Shown: positions 32,014 through 42,530 of the stretch, one piece after another
Numbering within the stretch: position 1 is the stretch's first letter
Layout of the letters: every line of letters starts with the position of its first letter
Source: Tipula vernalis
Taxonomy: Eukaryota > Arthropoda > Insecta > Diptera > Tipulidae
NCBI GenBank assembly: GCA_958295665.1
Contig: OY282558.1
Coordinates: forward strand, 134,748,326-134,812,325
Direction of reading: 5' to 3'
Length of the DNA stretch: 64,000 nt
Program-made: the position numbers and the translations under genes
The notes under the pieces: model-generated
Seen by the model: the letters and a program-made list of their open reading frames with translations, nothing else
What the model was told of the DNA's origin: nothing
Databases searched by the model: none

Positions 32014-33203
32014 TGCATTAAAAACCGGAACTTTTTATGAAATTTGAGCCTTTATTATGGAAAAATGTTACAAGATTTTTTATTCAAAGTATTGCCCATC
32101 GCTACCCACTACTTTTTCCCATCTTTCTGGTAATTTATGGATTCCATCCCAGAAAAACTAAACGAATTGAGTCAATTTTCGATACCTTGAACTGAAGTGA
32201 AGCGTATTCCTGATAGGGCATTCTGCATGGATCAAAATAGATCGTAGTCGGAAGGAGCAATTTCTGGGCTATAACGCGCGAGGCAGAATTTCCCATCCGT
32301 TATTCTCCAGGTAATTTTTGACCGGCGCCGCAATATGTGGTCGAGCGTTATCGTGGTGGAAAATGATTGACTCGTGTCTGGTCGCATACGTTGGCCGCTC
32401 TGCCTGGATTTTCTGCTTCAATCGGATCAATTGTTGACGATAGAGTTGGGCATTGATGGTTTGGCCACTTGGCAACAGCTCATAGTGGATCACACCTAGC
32501 TGGTCCCACCAAATGCGCAGCATGACCTTGGCCCAGTGAATATTCGGCTTTGGTGTCGATGGGCCGGCCTCGCCTTTCTTGACATACGCTTTTTTGCGCT
32601 TGGGATTACTTCTTCTGACTTCTTTTTGTGGCGCTCGAGCAGCATTTCAGACATGCAAAATCGTCTTTCCACGTCTCTTGGCTTCAACTCGTATGGCACC
32701 CAATTTCCCATCTTTTGGATGAATCCCAAGGCTTTCAAACGTCTGGAAATTGTTGCTTAATCAACTCCCAATGATTGTGCAAGTTCTTCTTGCGTTTGAC
32801 ATGAATCTTGATCGAGTAATGCCTAAAATTCTTCATCCTCAAACTTTTTCGGCTGACCAGGACGCTCTTTGTCCTTGATATCAAAATCACCACCTTTAAA
32901 GCGGCTAAACCACTCAAATCACTGTGTTTTTTCAAGAGGCATGCTCGCCATACAAATCCACGAGCAAACGATGACTTTCAGCTGCAGTTTTGTTTGCGAA
33001 AAAGTGACTCAACAAAACTTCCCGCAAATGCTGTTTTTTCGCAAATTTGATCAATTTTCCATCGTTGAAATCGGTTGGATGTGCACAATCAAAACAAAAG
33101 CTTTTAGCTGATTTTGACAGGTATTGAATAAGGCTTTCAAATGACATAATATAACGCAAAAACAAGTAATGACACCTAGTATCAAATTCCGGTTTTTAAT
33201 GCA
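32014..33203 (-). mobile_element. Mariner-type transposon (1190 bp) in BEL gag
   Basis: The inverted ends TGCATTAAAAACCGGAA (32014-32030) and its reverse complement ending at 33203 are flanked by TA at 32012-32013 and 33204-33205. Length and TA target are typical of mariner. The Gag frame of the host element continues when the insert and one TA are ignored, so this is a clean insertion. The transposase on the minus strand is broken. Confidence 0.92.
32269..33165 (-). pseudogene. Mariner transposase, multiply frameshifted
   Basis: 32932-33165 encodes the N-terminal DNA-binding part (HLREVLLSHFFANKTAAESH, then LVDLYGEHAS). 32735-32935 and 32496-32738 carry the middle in shifted frames. 32269-32523 gives MLRIWWDQLGVIHYELLPSG and IIFHHDNARPHIA, where HHDNARPH holds the second catalytic Asp, as in DD34D mariners. 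At least three frame changes make it inactive. Confidence 0.88.
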
Positions 33204-33205
33204 TA

Positions 33206-33903
33206 CATTCAATAGTTCTTCATGCACCTGCTCATTTTGTATCATCCTCGCAACGAGTTGGTGCAGCTTGTGTTGCAGTTGATCGTGGCTGCTTTCAGCT
33301 GCTAAAAGATGTTCCGTCTCGTACATTAATTTATAACACAAACGCATTTTCACGTCTTGTGCTTTACATTTTCGTGGTTATATAGCCGAATTCTCTATAC
33401 AACGTTGTTGTTTAATGCAGTTTCGCTCGTATTGCTTGCCTTCTGAGTATTAGTAATTGGCATAGCAGAAGGAGTTATTGTGTCTTCTAGAGTCAGCGAC
33501 AGCCCTGAAAATCCGGGCATGTTGGTTGTTGGTTTAATCGATAGATATTCATCACTTCGTACTTGTACTTCTAATGTTTTTAAATTAGCTTCTAACTCAG
33601 ATCGATAGTTAGCGTAAAATTTATTAACGGTATCTCGTTCGTTCGAATAGGAATGACCTGGATTCTGATCAAAGAGTTCGTCTTTCATCTGTCTATCGGT
33701 GTCGAGGAATTCCTCCAAGATTGTTTCGATACTTGCCAGCCTTTTCTGCAAGTATTCCTTCGTCTTCCTGCCCTCGCCATCCTTGTTATAATTTGTTTTG
33801 CTTTTTTAAATTCGATCAAAAAGAGCATTTTGAGTTTAATAATATTCCTCCATTGCCAATATTTATTGGCGTTGATATGAAGATCTATGGCTCGAAGGAC
33901 CAA
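33206..33903 (-). pseudogene. Gag N-terminal part of the BEL/Pao element
   Basis: Three frames in succession: 33685-33903 (KKAKQIITRMARAGRRR), 33395-33751 (RLASIETILEEFLDTDRQMK, FYANYRSELEANLKTLEVQV) and the start of 33051-33353 (SSHDQLQHKLHQLVARMIQN). The coiled-coil-like helical N-terminus is usual in BEL/Pao Gag. Translation would begin near the leader TTGGTCCTTCGAGCC at about 33888-33903, a site often seen near the Gag start in this superfamily; from memory and not certain. Confidence 0.7.
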
Positions 33904-33905
33904 TG

Positions 33906-34625
33906 TTAATCTAACAAACTTGTGTGCTTAGGTTGTAAGGCTAAGCGTTTGCTTGATTAGCGAAATTATCTAATTAAATTACTGCTGGTGGGGTTTAATT
34001 AGATGGAGAATTAAAAACTACACTTTTGGAGATTAAGTTTACATTCTAAAATATTTTGCATAGTTGACAAATTGTATGTATGCATACTTCCGTTATTAAT
34101 ATTTCGCTTTATGCAACCTATGCGATTTTTCTGGAAACAATTTTTTTGTTTATTACTTAAAATTAGTTAAATTGTACTCATGTTCAGTCACAAGATTGAA
34201 CATTAGCATAAGCTCCTTAATTAAGAATTTAATTGACAATATGTAGCTTTTCATCCAAAATTGAAAAACTGAGCTTAAAATTTTAATCTTAAGGTTTTAA
34301 GAACAATATTTTGTTGGTAATCATAAATGTTCGTAGAATATAATTTATTAAATTCTAAAAAGCCTTTCACACAACAGCCAGAAATCTAAAATATTTGAAT
34401 CTAAAGAAATCTCGTAAATTTGAATTTTTACAGAAGGCTTCAAAGTAAGTTTAAAATGTATTTGTGGTTAATTGTATTATTTCATGTACAAATTGTGGAT
34501 ATTTCCGCAACTAAGAATTTCTCCGAAAAACTTAACAGAATGTTCAAAAGCTTCATAAATTAAGTGTAACAGCAAAGCAATCTTAAAACCGAATAGAAAA
34601 CGAAGCTTTTTTAGAGGAATCAGAA
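33906..34625. other. AT-rich DNA; expected position of the BEL 5' LTR
   Basis: No partner LTR could be found near 26 kb, so LTR edges are not assigned. From about 34300 the text resembles the dispersed non-coding repeat of 45-46.6 kb (for example ATTTCTCCGAAAAACTTAA). Confidence 0.4.
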
Positions 34626-34629
34626 ACGA

Positions 34630-35195
34630 GGAAAAAAACAAACTATTCATAGAAAAATTTTGATTGATTCACATCAACTATTACCAGAGCCTTCAAAAAT
34701 ATTGAGCCATAATCATCATGACGTATTTTTTAGAAGCTTTTTAAGTGGTATAACTTTTCACTTATTTCCAAAGGATTCCATAGGAAAAATGGTGTATTTA
34801 GCAAGTCGTCAGATCTAACTTTGATGTATTTTCCAAAATGAATGTTCGAAAAATATTTTTTTGCATAATTTTATTTTAATGTTTCTGTAACTAATATTTA
34901 CTTAATATTTACCAATATACCTTTCTTATATATTGTTGTTCAAGATATGTAGAAAACTTTTATATAAACGTTTAATAATATTTTTGCTTTTTTTATTAAA
35001 AAAAACTAGAAGCTAAAAAACACCATTTATACTATGGATTCCTATGGAAATCAGTGAAAAGTTATACCACTAAAAAAGCTCCTAAAAAATACGTCATGAT
35101 GATTATGGCTCTATACTTTAGAAGGATCTGGTAATAGTTGATGTCAAGCAATCAAAATTCTGATTATGAAAACTTTTCATTCAGGGCTTACACGA
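34630..35195. mobile_element. Inverted-repeat element, about 150-bp arms
   Basis: The left arm (about 34645-34795) contains CATCAACTATTACCAGA, GAGCCATAATCATCATGACG and AGTGGTATAACTTTTCAC. The same strings occur as reverse complements at about 35015-35170. The centre is AT-rich and non-coding. A single-arm relative lies at about 44995-45115. This suggests a MITE or a repeat family inserted in inverted pairs. Confidence 0.7.
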
Positions 35196-35239
35196 AGCGA
35201 ATTCGAAGCAAATGTCTTATGTTAGAATAACATTTAAAT

Positions 35240-35830
35240 TACTTCGGTCTAAAAAGACCAAAGTATTGAAATCCTGCCAAAAATGATCAAAAATTTGGTT
35301 AGTCCAAAACCACTTTTCTCGACGTTTGGAAAGTCCCTGAGTCTAAAAAAGTAACAGAAAAAATGTCCGTACTTCTGTCTGGAAGTCTGTTGATATATGC
35401 CCATAATATCTCGAGAACGGCTTGTTCGATTTAGAATTTTTTTTTTGCCAATCGCTTCCTATGGGCAAGGCCAAGATTTGCAAAGCTTTTGGAAACTGTG
35501 TGTCGAGAGGGTCGGGTACCTGCCATACGAACTGACCAAAAATACCTGGTTATAGAAATATTTACCAATTTTTTTTATATGCTGGTTTTGAATTGAGCAT
35601 TGAGTTTGGGGTTGAGCTGAAGGTTAAGTCAGGTTGAAGTTGAGTTGGACTTAGGTTAGGGTTGGATTAAGATATAGTGAGCAGTTGGCTAGAGTTTGCG
35701 TTTCGGTAGAGGGTTGAGTTGGAGGCTGTTTGTGGGTTGAATTGGGGTTAAGTTTAGGTTGAATTAGTGTTTAGTGAGCAGTTGAGCAATCTATATAAGT
35801 GAGTGTTTGTATATATGTACAACATATGGT
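35240..35830. other. Non-coding repeat-like stretch and GTTGAG-rich sequence
   Basis: 35330-35420 (GAGTCTAAAAAAGTAACAG, then GTCTGGAAGTCTGT, then ATCTCGAGAACGGC) resembles the text around 18400-18500. 35585-35790 is a loose run of GGTTGAGTTG/AGGTT units on the plus strand. Confidence 0.45.
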
Positions 35831-36887
35831 GATATGTTGTACTTATCAAAGGGTCGAATGTCGAAAGGCCGAATATCGAAAGACCGAATTTCAAAGGGCC
35901 GAATGTGTCGAAGGGCCGAATGTCGAAGGGCCGAATATCGAAGGGCCGAATGTCGAAGGGCTGAATGGATCGAAGGGCTGAATAGGCCGAAGGGCCGAAT
36001 TTTTACTTTTTTTTTTTTTTTGTTTTTAGAAATATAATTTTTTAAATTTGCTATTTTAAGGAATATGTTGTAAATTTTTCTTGTCAAATATGAATTAATT
36101 TCTTATGAATTTATGTATTTTATCGATATAAAATATTGCATTTCAAAATGTTGCATTAACATAATATTGCTTTTTTTAATTAATCTTGCAATCAAAATAG
36201 TGAATCTTGCATAACAAACTAGTGCAAGAATTTTTCTTTTTAGTAGGTGTCATTAATAGATTCTATATAATCCCGGCTCCTACGTCCCACGAAGTTCAAA
36301 TATAAAGCCCCTCCGAGGGCTGAGAGGGGGGGGGGGGGGCGGGGAGTGAAGCGAACTCCCTCGTGCCCGTGACAATTACCGAAGCCGTTAGCCTCTACAA
36401 TTCTAAGTTAAATTAGCCGATTTAATTTTTCTTCAATTTATTTTCCTTATAATGGAGAAAAAAATGTACGGGAAATTTGTATGAAGCTTTTAAAAGCTTT
36501 TAGCATTTTGTAGTTGCAATATATTTTAATACAAAATTTTGTATGCGAAATTTTGTAATGCAATATTTTGTAATGCAAAATTACATACCCAACCCAGTTT
36601 TTCGTTGTCCCTTATTTTAAGTTGATTTTTCACATAAGCAGCCATTTAAGTACATCGAGATGGTTAAGATTCAATTAATAATGTTTGGAAAAATATAATA
36701 AAAATTAAACTAAATTTAATGGATTTATAAAAATTCATAAGAAATTATTAATTCCTTAAAACAACAAACTTAAAAAATTATATTTCTAAAAATAAAAAAA
36801 ATAAAAAAAATTCGGCCTTTCGACATTCGGCCCTTCGACATTCGGCCCTTTGAAATTCGGCCCTTCGTACCGATTCCCAACATATCT
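35831..36887. mobile_element. 1057-bp element with about 250-bp inverted ends holding GGCCGAAT arrays
   Basis: The ends are GATATGTTG and CAACATATC. Both inverted arms contain a tandem array of a 13-15 base unit, TCGAAGGGCCGAATG: about ten units at 35848-35999 and four, inverted, at 36810-36868. Inside the arrays both arms continue with TTTTTAGAAATATAATTTTT and ATTTCTTATGAATTT in inverted order. The centre (36100-36640) has a 15-G tract near 36327 and no ORF. Tandem repeats within long inverted ends recall Foldback/Galileo-type elements; assignment is inference. Confidence 0.8.
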
Positions 36888-37848
36888 GTATGATTTTTAG
36901 ATTAAGTTTGGAATTTTTGCCATGTATGAGGGAATTTGCCTATTTCTCTTGGAAATTGGATTTTAAAATGATTTTTAAATTGAATTAATGAATACCGAAT
37001 TTCTGATCACCTTATGAGTCTTTAGCCCAGAATATTTTAGACTTAAACATGGATGCATCATTACCCAAATACTAAAAAACAAGTTGAATATACGATTTGG
37101 TTGTGGAAAACTCGTTTAACATTGTTTGAAAGCTTTGTAAACGTGTTGAATCAGTATGAAGCTTTCAGAAGCTTTCAGAAGCTTTTAGCATCGAAACTTC
37201 CACAAAGCATTAACAATTATTTGTGATTTTTAAAATTATTGAAATGCGGTTAATCTTCAAAAATAAATGCAAAAAACTTCATTAAGTTTTTATTATGGTT
37301 GAAGAACTTTAGTTGTTTCGAGTACTATTAATAATTTGCTAATTTAATTTATGTTTGTGGTGTCCATAATAAATAATTAGTTCGTGAAGATTTTAAATGG
37401 GAGAAGCTCAATTAGACCTCTATATAGGTCTGGTAGATTCTAAAACTGCGAAAGGTGCATTCTGATTGTGGGTCAGTTAATCGTAACGGGAAATACCAGA
37501 GCACCTTGTATTTTATAGACCCATCGTCAAAAAATTTGAGCTTTTATAAGGGGATCAGAAATGAGGAAAAAATCAAACTTTTCATAGTAAAATACACAAA
37601 ACATATGGGAAATCACCTTTTTTCCTAAGACAAATTTTTAAATGGTAACGTTACAAATTCTTAATTATGATTGCTGAAATAGTTTCATATATGTTTGAAT
37701 TTCAACATATATGAATATCGTTTATGTAAATCGTTTTCATTTTCTTGTAATAATTGATTTAATTAAGCCGAAATATTAAAAGAAATTCATAACAACAGCA
37801 TTCTGGTCAAATTGAAATAAAAGCTTACTACAATTCGTTTAATAATTA
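36888..37848. other. Dispersed non-coding repeat, copy A
   Basis: 37130-37500 matches 45160-45545: AAGCTTTTAGCATCGAAACT, CACAAAGCATTAACAAT, AATGCAAAAAACTTCATTAA and CCTCTATATAGGTCTGGTAG recur in the same order and orientation. No coding sequence is present. Confidence 0.7.
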
Positions 37849-38090
37849 AGTCAATATACATTACATAGATGACAGTCATGGCAGTAAAAATTTGGTAAAA
37901 TCGTACCAAAACTTACCATTTGGGGAAATTTCAAGTTCAAAAATTGTAGGAAAAGCAAAACAAAGGCACAAAATGTTCAGAACGTGTGATAATTTTGTGA
38001 TTAAATAATTTTTTTTCGTATTTTTCTGTAAACATTTTAGACATCTTACGTACAGTAGTAAAACTAAAGATAAATTTAGCAAGTATTATT
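37849..38090. repeat. Direct repeat, left copy, bordering a gypsy-clade fragment
   Basis: AAAAATTTGGTAAAATCGTAC and GGGGAAATTTCAAG also occur, diverged, at 41473-41530 beyond the retroelement fragment, in the same orientation. It may be remnant LTR, duplicated host repeat or a repeat split by insertion. Confidence 0.5.
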
Positions 38091-38721
38091 TTAATTCGTC
38101 AGAGCCACGTACATCGTGTCCCCGACCTCGTATGTTTTGGTCTCTGCTTTCTTTAAATTTTCTCTTCTTAGGTTGGTTTGTTGACCGTTTTGAATTCTTT
38201 GCACTATGTCTTCATTAACTTTGTCCCTAAAATATAGTAGACCTTTGGTAGTTGATACGGTTGGATCTTGCAAAGAATAGGTCACTGGGTTTTGTTTTAG
38301 TCACTGAATGTACGTTGTTGTTATTTCTATCTACCGCAATATTGACTATACATAGGTCCTTTATAGGGAGGTCTTTATATTCGCCCATTACACATCTCGT
38401 GATCTCGATGATCGTTGAGTGTACCCTTTCGACCATTCCGTTCACCTCGCTTTTTTGAGTTGGTGTAAGGTAGGCTGACAAAACTTGAATTTTAATGATC
38501 TTGCTCCTTAGATGTACAGCTGATCTATCCTTGATATGAAAAAGTTTCGTGAATTTATTGAACTTTTCCTTCTTTATGTTGACTATATCCATGTGGATGA
38601 TCTCTGACAGATATTTTGGGATTGGTGTTTGTTGTAATTTAACCTTGTCAGGATGACGGTCATATTTTTTCGAATGACAAGTTTCGCAGTTCTGTGTATA
38701 TTTCCTTATCAGGCTTGTCAT
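38091..38721 (-). pseudogene. Integrase of a gypsy-clade element, deleted and frameshifted
   Basis: The zinc-binding end (NCETCHSKKYDRHPDKVKLQ) and IIHMDIVNIKKEKFNKFTKL with the first catalytic Asp are present. Then the frame jumps from HLRSKIIKIQ to SEVNGMVERVHSTIIEITR, so the part with the second Asp is gone. 38091-38285 continues the C-terminal domain (ETKTYEVGDTMYV). The motifs fit the 17.6/297/gypsy group. Confidence 0.82.
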
Positions 38722-40020
38722 CTGTGGAAAATAATATTTCTCCTAATTAATTCTCTTCGTTTTTTACGTCATGTACAATCCTTTGTGTTAATCGAATTTT
38801 ATACCCGCTAAGATGCTCTATGAATACTTCTTGTAATTTTTGGATGTTTTCTTCCGAAATGTTGATTCCATTGATTACGGTTGGGCTAAGGCTTTCTTTT
38901 GAACTCTCATCAGTGTTTCTTTGTTTATCTGACTAAGGCAGATGAAATACCTCCGGTAGTTAGGGTGAAGTTCCTCATAGGCGTAGATGTCTTTGTTTTC
39001 CGTACTGATGAATTGATTTTTGAAAACGTTTATGGGTGATTCACAGTATGGTATTAAGTTGGTGTTGTCTTGATCTGCGCTATGAATCGTTCCATCTGTT
39101 GATAGCATATTTGTTTCTAATTCCAGCCGTGATAAGGCATTTGCTACCTTGTTAGTGCAGCCTGGCTTGTAGATTATTTTATAATTGTATTCTTCAAGTC
39201 GTGATTTCCATCGTTTTAGTTTTTCGTTGTTGTTGCGATTGCTTAATGAAAATGTAAGGGGTTGATGATCCGTGACGATTTTAATCTTTTTTGCGTCGAA
39301 GGACCATATTATGGCCAGCATCTCGTTTTCATTTACAGCATACTTTTCTTCCGTTTTATTTAATGACCTGGAGATGAATGTAACAGGTCTGTCTTTGCCC
39401 AGCTCCCTCTGTGATAATACTGCTCCAACTGCAGTATCCGAATCATCCGTTGTTAGGATGAACGGCTTTTCAAAGTTAGGAAAGATGAGTATTTCTGTTG
39501 ATGACAATAAGTCTTTGACTTATTGGAATGCGTAGATCTCTTTCTCTGACAGGTTGATTTTGACTTTTTTTGATGCGTTCGCTTTGATTTGCGCATTTTC
39601 AGCCCGGGTGAGATTTGTGAGTGGTTTGGTCAATTTGGCGAAATTCTTTATGAAGCGCCTGTAATAGGACGTGAGGCCGAGAAATGATTCTTCTCATCTT
39701 TTAAGTTCTCCGGGATCCTTATTTTCTAAATTGCGCGGACTTTCTTTTCATCAGGTTTGATGCTCTGATTTGTTATGATATAGCCGAGAACTCGGTTTCG
39801 TTATTGAGAAACTCCGTTTTATTAAGATTTACTCTCAGATTTGCTTTTTCCAATTTTGAAAATATTTTCCTGACGTTGCCAAATGTTCCTCTATGTAGAC
39901 ATACCATATATTTCCGATGAACTCCTTCAGCACGTTGTCTATCATTCTCTGAAAGATAGTCGGTGCATTTTTTAATCCAAAGGGAAGTCTTAGGAATTCG
40001 TACTGCCATTCATTGTTGAA
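38722..40020 (-). pseudogene. RT C-terminus and RNase H of a gypsy-clade element
   Basis: 38875-39507 is RNase H and tether: FILTTDDSDTAVGAVLSQRE, FISRSLNKTEEKYAVNENEM, VTDHQPLTFSLSNRNN and GCTNKVANALSRLE. 39540-39720 holds the RT thumb in broken frames. 39773-40009 holds RT around FGNVRKIFSKLEKANLRVNL; its catalytic box has been lost in a frame change. It is the continuation of the integrase fragment on the left. Confidence 0.82.
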
Positions 40021-41455
40021 AATGATGTCTTTTTACAACCGTTTCTTTCATTTTAATTTGATGAAAGCTGGAGGTGAGGTCGATGGTTTGTGAAGAATTG
40101 TGAATTTCCAAGATTCGCTAGTGTGGTAGATACATCTGGAATCGGGCAAGTGTCTGACGTTCTTACATCATTGAGTCTTTTAAAGTCAATGACCATCCGG
40201 TATTTTTAATACCGGAAGTATCTAACTTCTTTTCCACTACCCAGATTGGAGATATGGGCTCTTATGACGCCATCTTTCAGTAGTTGTTCGATTTGGTTTT
40301 CTACCTCACTTCTCATGCTTACTGGGTATGGGTAGGATTTGGAATAAATAGGTTCTTCCGTAGTGGTCTTAATTTCTGCTCTTGTGTCAGTGTCAATTGT
40401 TTCATGGCTGTTGACTGGACCGAATAGTTTTTCAAATTTTGACAATATATTTTGTAGTTTTTGCTTAGATGTCGATCATGGCTCCTAGTTCTTTTAGGGT
40501 GTCGTCTCCGATGATTCGAGATTTGAAGTTTTGATAAAATTAAAAATTCCAATTTTTTGTGAATTCCAATACTTTCAAAAAATGGTCCGACGATTTTTTC
40601 CTTAATCGGTATGTTCCACCAGCTAATTTTATATTAAATTGAAGGAGGGGGGGGGGGTGATGAAATATGTATTTGCTCCGGTGTCGATGAGGAACCTAAG
40701 CAAGTTATTATCTCTAGTTTTGTACTCTAGGTATGGTACGCTAGAGAGGCGCCCATCATAAAATATAGCTCGGTGCTTTTATCCTCCTGTTCTTCCTCCT
40801 GATTGCATATGTCCACGTTCCACAATTTCGTCAATTAATTGATTATATAGTTCTTCTTCATCTACGGTTTCTATGTGGTACATTCTCTGATTTTGATCGG
40901 AATGTTCGCGTTTAAATATGCTGGTTGATAATTTTGTTGGTTTGGATAATTCTGTTGATTATTTGATTGATTTGTCTGGTCACCTTGTTGATTCGTAGGA
41001 CAGTTGATGTAATTGACCCGTCTTGCCTGAATAGATGGATCGATTGTCATTGGTGTTGGTGGTTTTAGTCCTGTTGGTCGTGGTGGTGGTTCTCTTCAAA
41101 TTTTATTGTTTTGGTACTGGATGTTGTAGGCCAAGTTTCTTTGTGATACTGGGATATTAACAAGCTTCCTTTGTTGATATACTGGATATGAGTTCAATTG
41201 ATTTATCGGGGCTACTACTGAATTGTTGAAGATTTTTTTGTGGATCGCAATATTTCGATAATTCAGATTCTGAAATTCTACGCATTATGTATATACTTCT
41301 GGGAGAGTTTGTGGGCGTTGGATCATGTTGAGTCCTCTTACAAATACGTCTAATGCAAGATTTCGGTATGTTTCTATCAGTACATTTACTGTATTTGTTG
41401 AATATTCTTCTGTTTTAATTTTATTGACAATCAATGAAAACTGACTTAGTACAAA
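40021..41455 (-). pseudogene. Gag C-terminus, protease and RT N-terminus of a gypsy-clade element
   Basis: 41000-41450 is Gag-like, rich in Asn, Gln and Pro, with PMTIDPSIQARRVNYINC and no zinc knuckle, as in 17.6/297-type Gag. 40650-40740 encodes the protease motif (LLRFLIDTGANTYFI). 40206-40552 encodes the linker to RT (IYSKSYPYPVSMRSEVENQI). A G-rich run at 40645-40656 lies in the protease region. The Gag N-terminus is absent. Confidence 0.72.
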
Positions 41456-41461
41456 TCGAAT

Positions 41462-41567
41462 GGTTATTAAGTCAATAAAAATTTGGTGAAATGGTACGAA
41501 AAATAGCCACCTGGGGAAATTTTAAGTTTAAAAATTGTAAAACTAAACAAAAGAAATTTACAAAATA
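41462..41567. repeat. Direct repeat, right copy, bordering the gypsy-clade fragment
   Basis: It matches 37849-37970 in the same orientation with small gaps; a 25-base segment of the left copy is missing. It ends where the LTR at 41568 begins. Confidence 0.5.
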
Positions 41568-42530
41568 TGGTGACGGTGACACCTAGGGAGTAATAGAATA
41601 AGCTAAATTAATAGCTTCCATGATAAAACTGTTCTAAATGTTTCTACACTATTCTAACTGGAAAAGTTATGAACTTACTAGAAGCTGGGTTTGTGTATAT
41701 AAAAAGCTGAACGAGATCGAATTGGACTATTAGCTTTTGGTAAGCGAAAGTATAAGGATTGTAAAGGAACTAAGAAGTAATTTAAAAGTGTTTTAGTTAA
41801 GAATTTAATTTGTCTGTCTGTAATAAGTTGATTTTTCGGCATTTTTTATAGACAAATACATTAATTGTTCATGGCAATCCCAATATTATCGATTTGGTAA
41901 ATCAGAAAAATATAGAGGCCAATCGCTCAAAATATATCTACTGAAAAAAAGTAGAAATATCTTCCCGCCTCCCCGTAATTTTGGCTGAACGTCCAGAGTT
42001 ATACCAATGTACAACTCTGCAAAAATGAAAACCGTCCATGAGTTCTGTTGGTAGTTTGGTTTCGTACTGAAAAGTATGGTCTACTCATCAGGCAGCTACG
42101 ACCAAACTACAAAAATTTCCACTCTAACCTTTCCACTATTTTTTGTAGTTTGGTCGTAGCTGCCTGATGAGTAGACCATACTTTTCAGTACGAAACCAAA
42201 CTACCAACAGAACTCATGGAGGGTTTTCATTTTTGCAGAGTTGTACATTGGTATAACTCTGGGCGTTCAGCCAAAATTACGGGGAGGCGGGAAGTTATTT
42301 CTACTTTTTTTCAGTAGATATATTTTGAGCGATTGGCCTCTATATTTTTCTGATTTACCAAATCGATAATATTGGGATTGCCATGAACAATTAATATATT
42401 TGTCTATAAAAAATGCAGAAAAGTGTTTTAGTGTGAAATCAAAATTATAAGTGATCAGTAAAATTGTGCGAATATTACAATAAAGTGACTTTGTGAATTA
42501 TCATTTATTTCAAATTAAATTGTCGCTACA
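41568..42530 (+). repeat. LTR related to the 16-22 kb family, split by a palindromic element
   Basis: On the plus strand it starts TGGTGACGGTGACACCTAGG and carries TAAAACTGTTCTAAATG and TTACTAGAAGCTGGGTTTGT, all shared with the sense strand of the LTRs at 15.7-22.7 kb, and ends AATTGTCGCTACA. About 60 bases near its end are missing relative to those. Directly right of it a purine tract on the minus strand (GGCGAGGGAG) precedes a minus-oriented CsRn1-like pol, so it also sits where the 3' LTR of that element would be, but in the opposite sense to the other family. 41797-42419 is an inserted element. Confidence 0.7.
41797..42419. mobile_element. About 620-bp fold-back element, near-perfect palindrome
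   Basis: Arms 41839-42110 and 42143-42417 are almost exact reverse complements over about 270 bases, around a loop of about 32 bases. AAAGTGTTTTAG is present on both sides (41785-41796 and 42420-42431), a likely 9-12 bp target duplication inside an LTR. The left end has about 42 extra bases (TTAAGAATTTAATTTGTCTG...) that the right end lacks. The same terminal sequence is complete at both ends of the shorter copy at 63679-63973. There are no coding regions. Confidence 0.88.

Larger units (their letters stand above)
26190..33905 (-). mobile_element. BEL/Pao retrotransposon with env-like tail, carrying nested insertions
   Basis: On the minus strand the order is Gag (33903 to about 30990), protease (about 30990-30680), RT (about 30150-28560), RNase H (28550-28000), integrase (27900-27190) and an env-like C-terminus (27130-26280). 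BEL/Pao identity rests on a Gag with Cys-rich knuckles (CALCKQGHDLKDC, CNMCLEAKHH), the FYIDDLL RT box, A17-like protease and HGFCDSS RNase H. Four foreign pieces interrupt it, and several frameshifts and a deletion between integrase and env make it dead. LTRs are not identified. Confidence 0.88.

Noticed and set aside
35791..36087. ORFs with repeated peptide units across the GGCCGAAT array
   Set aside because: The array is open in several frames on both strands because the unit lacks stops; its inverted counterpart shows it is part of a TIR.
36326..36341. G15 tract as a functional element
   Set aside because: It lies in the centre of a non-coding repeat and is equally explained by slippage or an assembly homopolymer error.
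37876..38082. 68-codon minus-strand ORF with hydrophobic residues
   Set aside because: It falls in a non-coding direct repeat that is also present at 41.5 kb, where the frame is not kept.
40645..40656. Run of G as a possible polypurine tract or quadruplex
   Set aside because: It lies inside a protease pseudogene of the opposite strand and is not next to an LTR; a single tract cannot form an intramolecular quadruplex readily.
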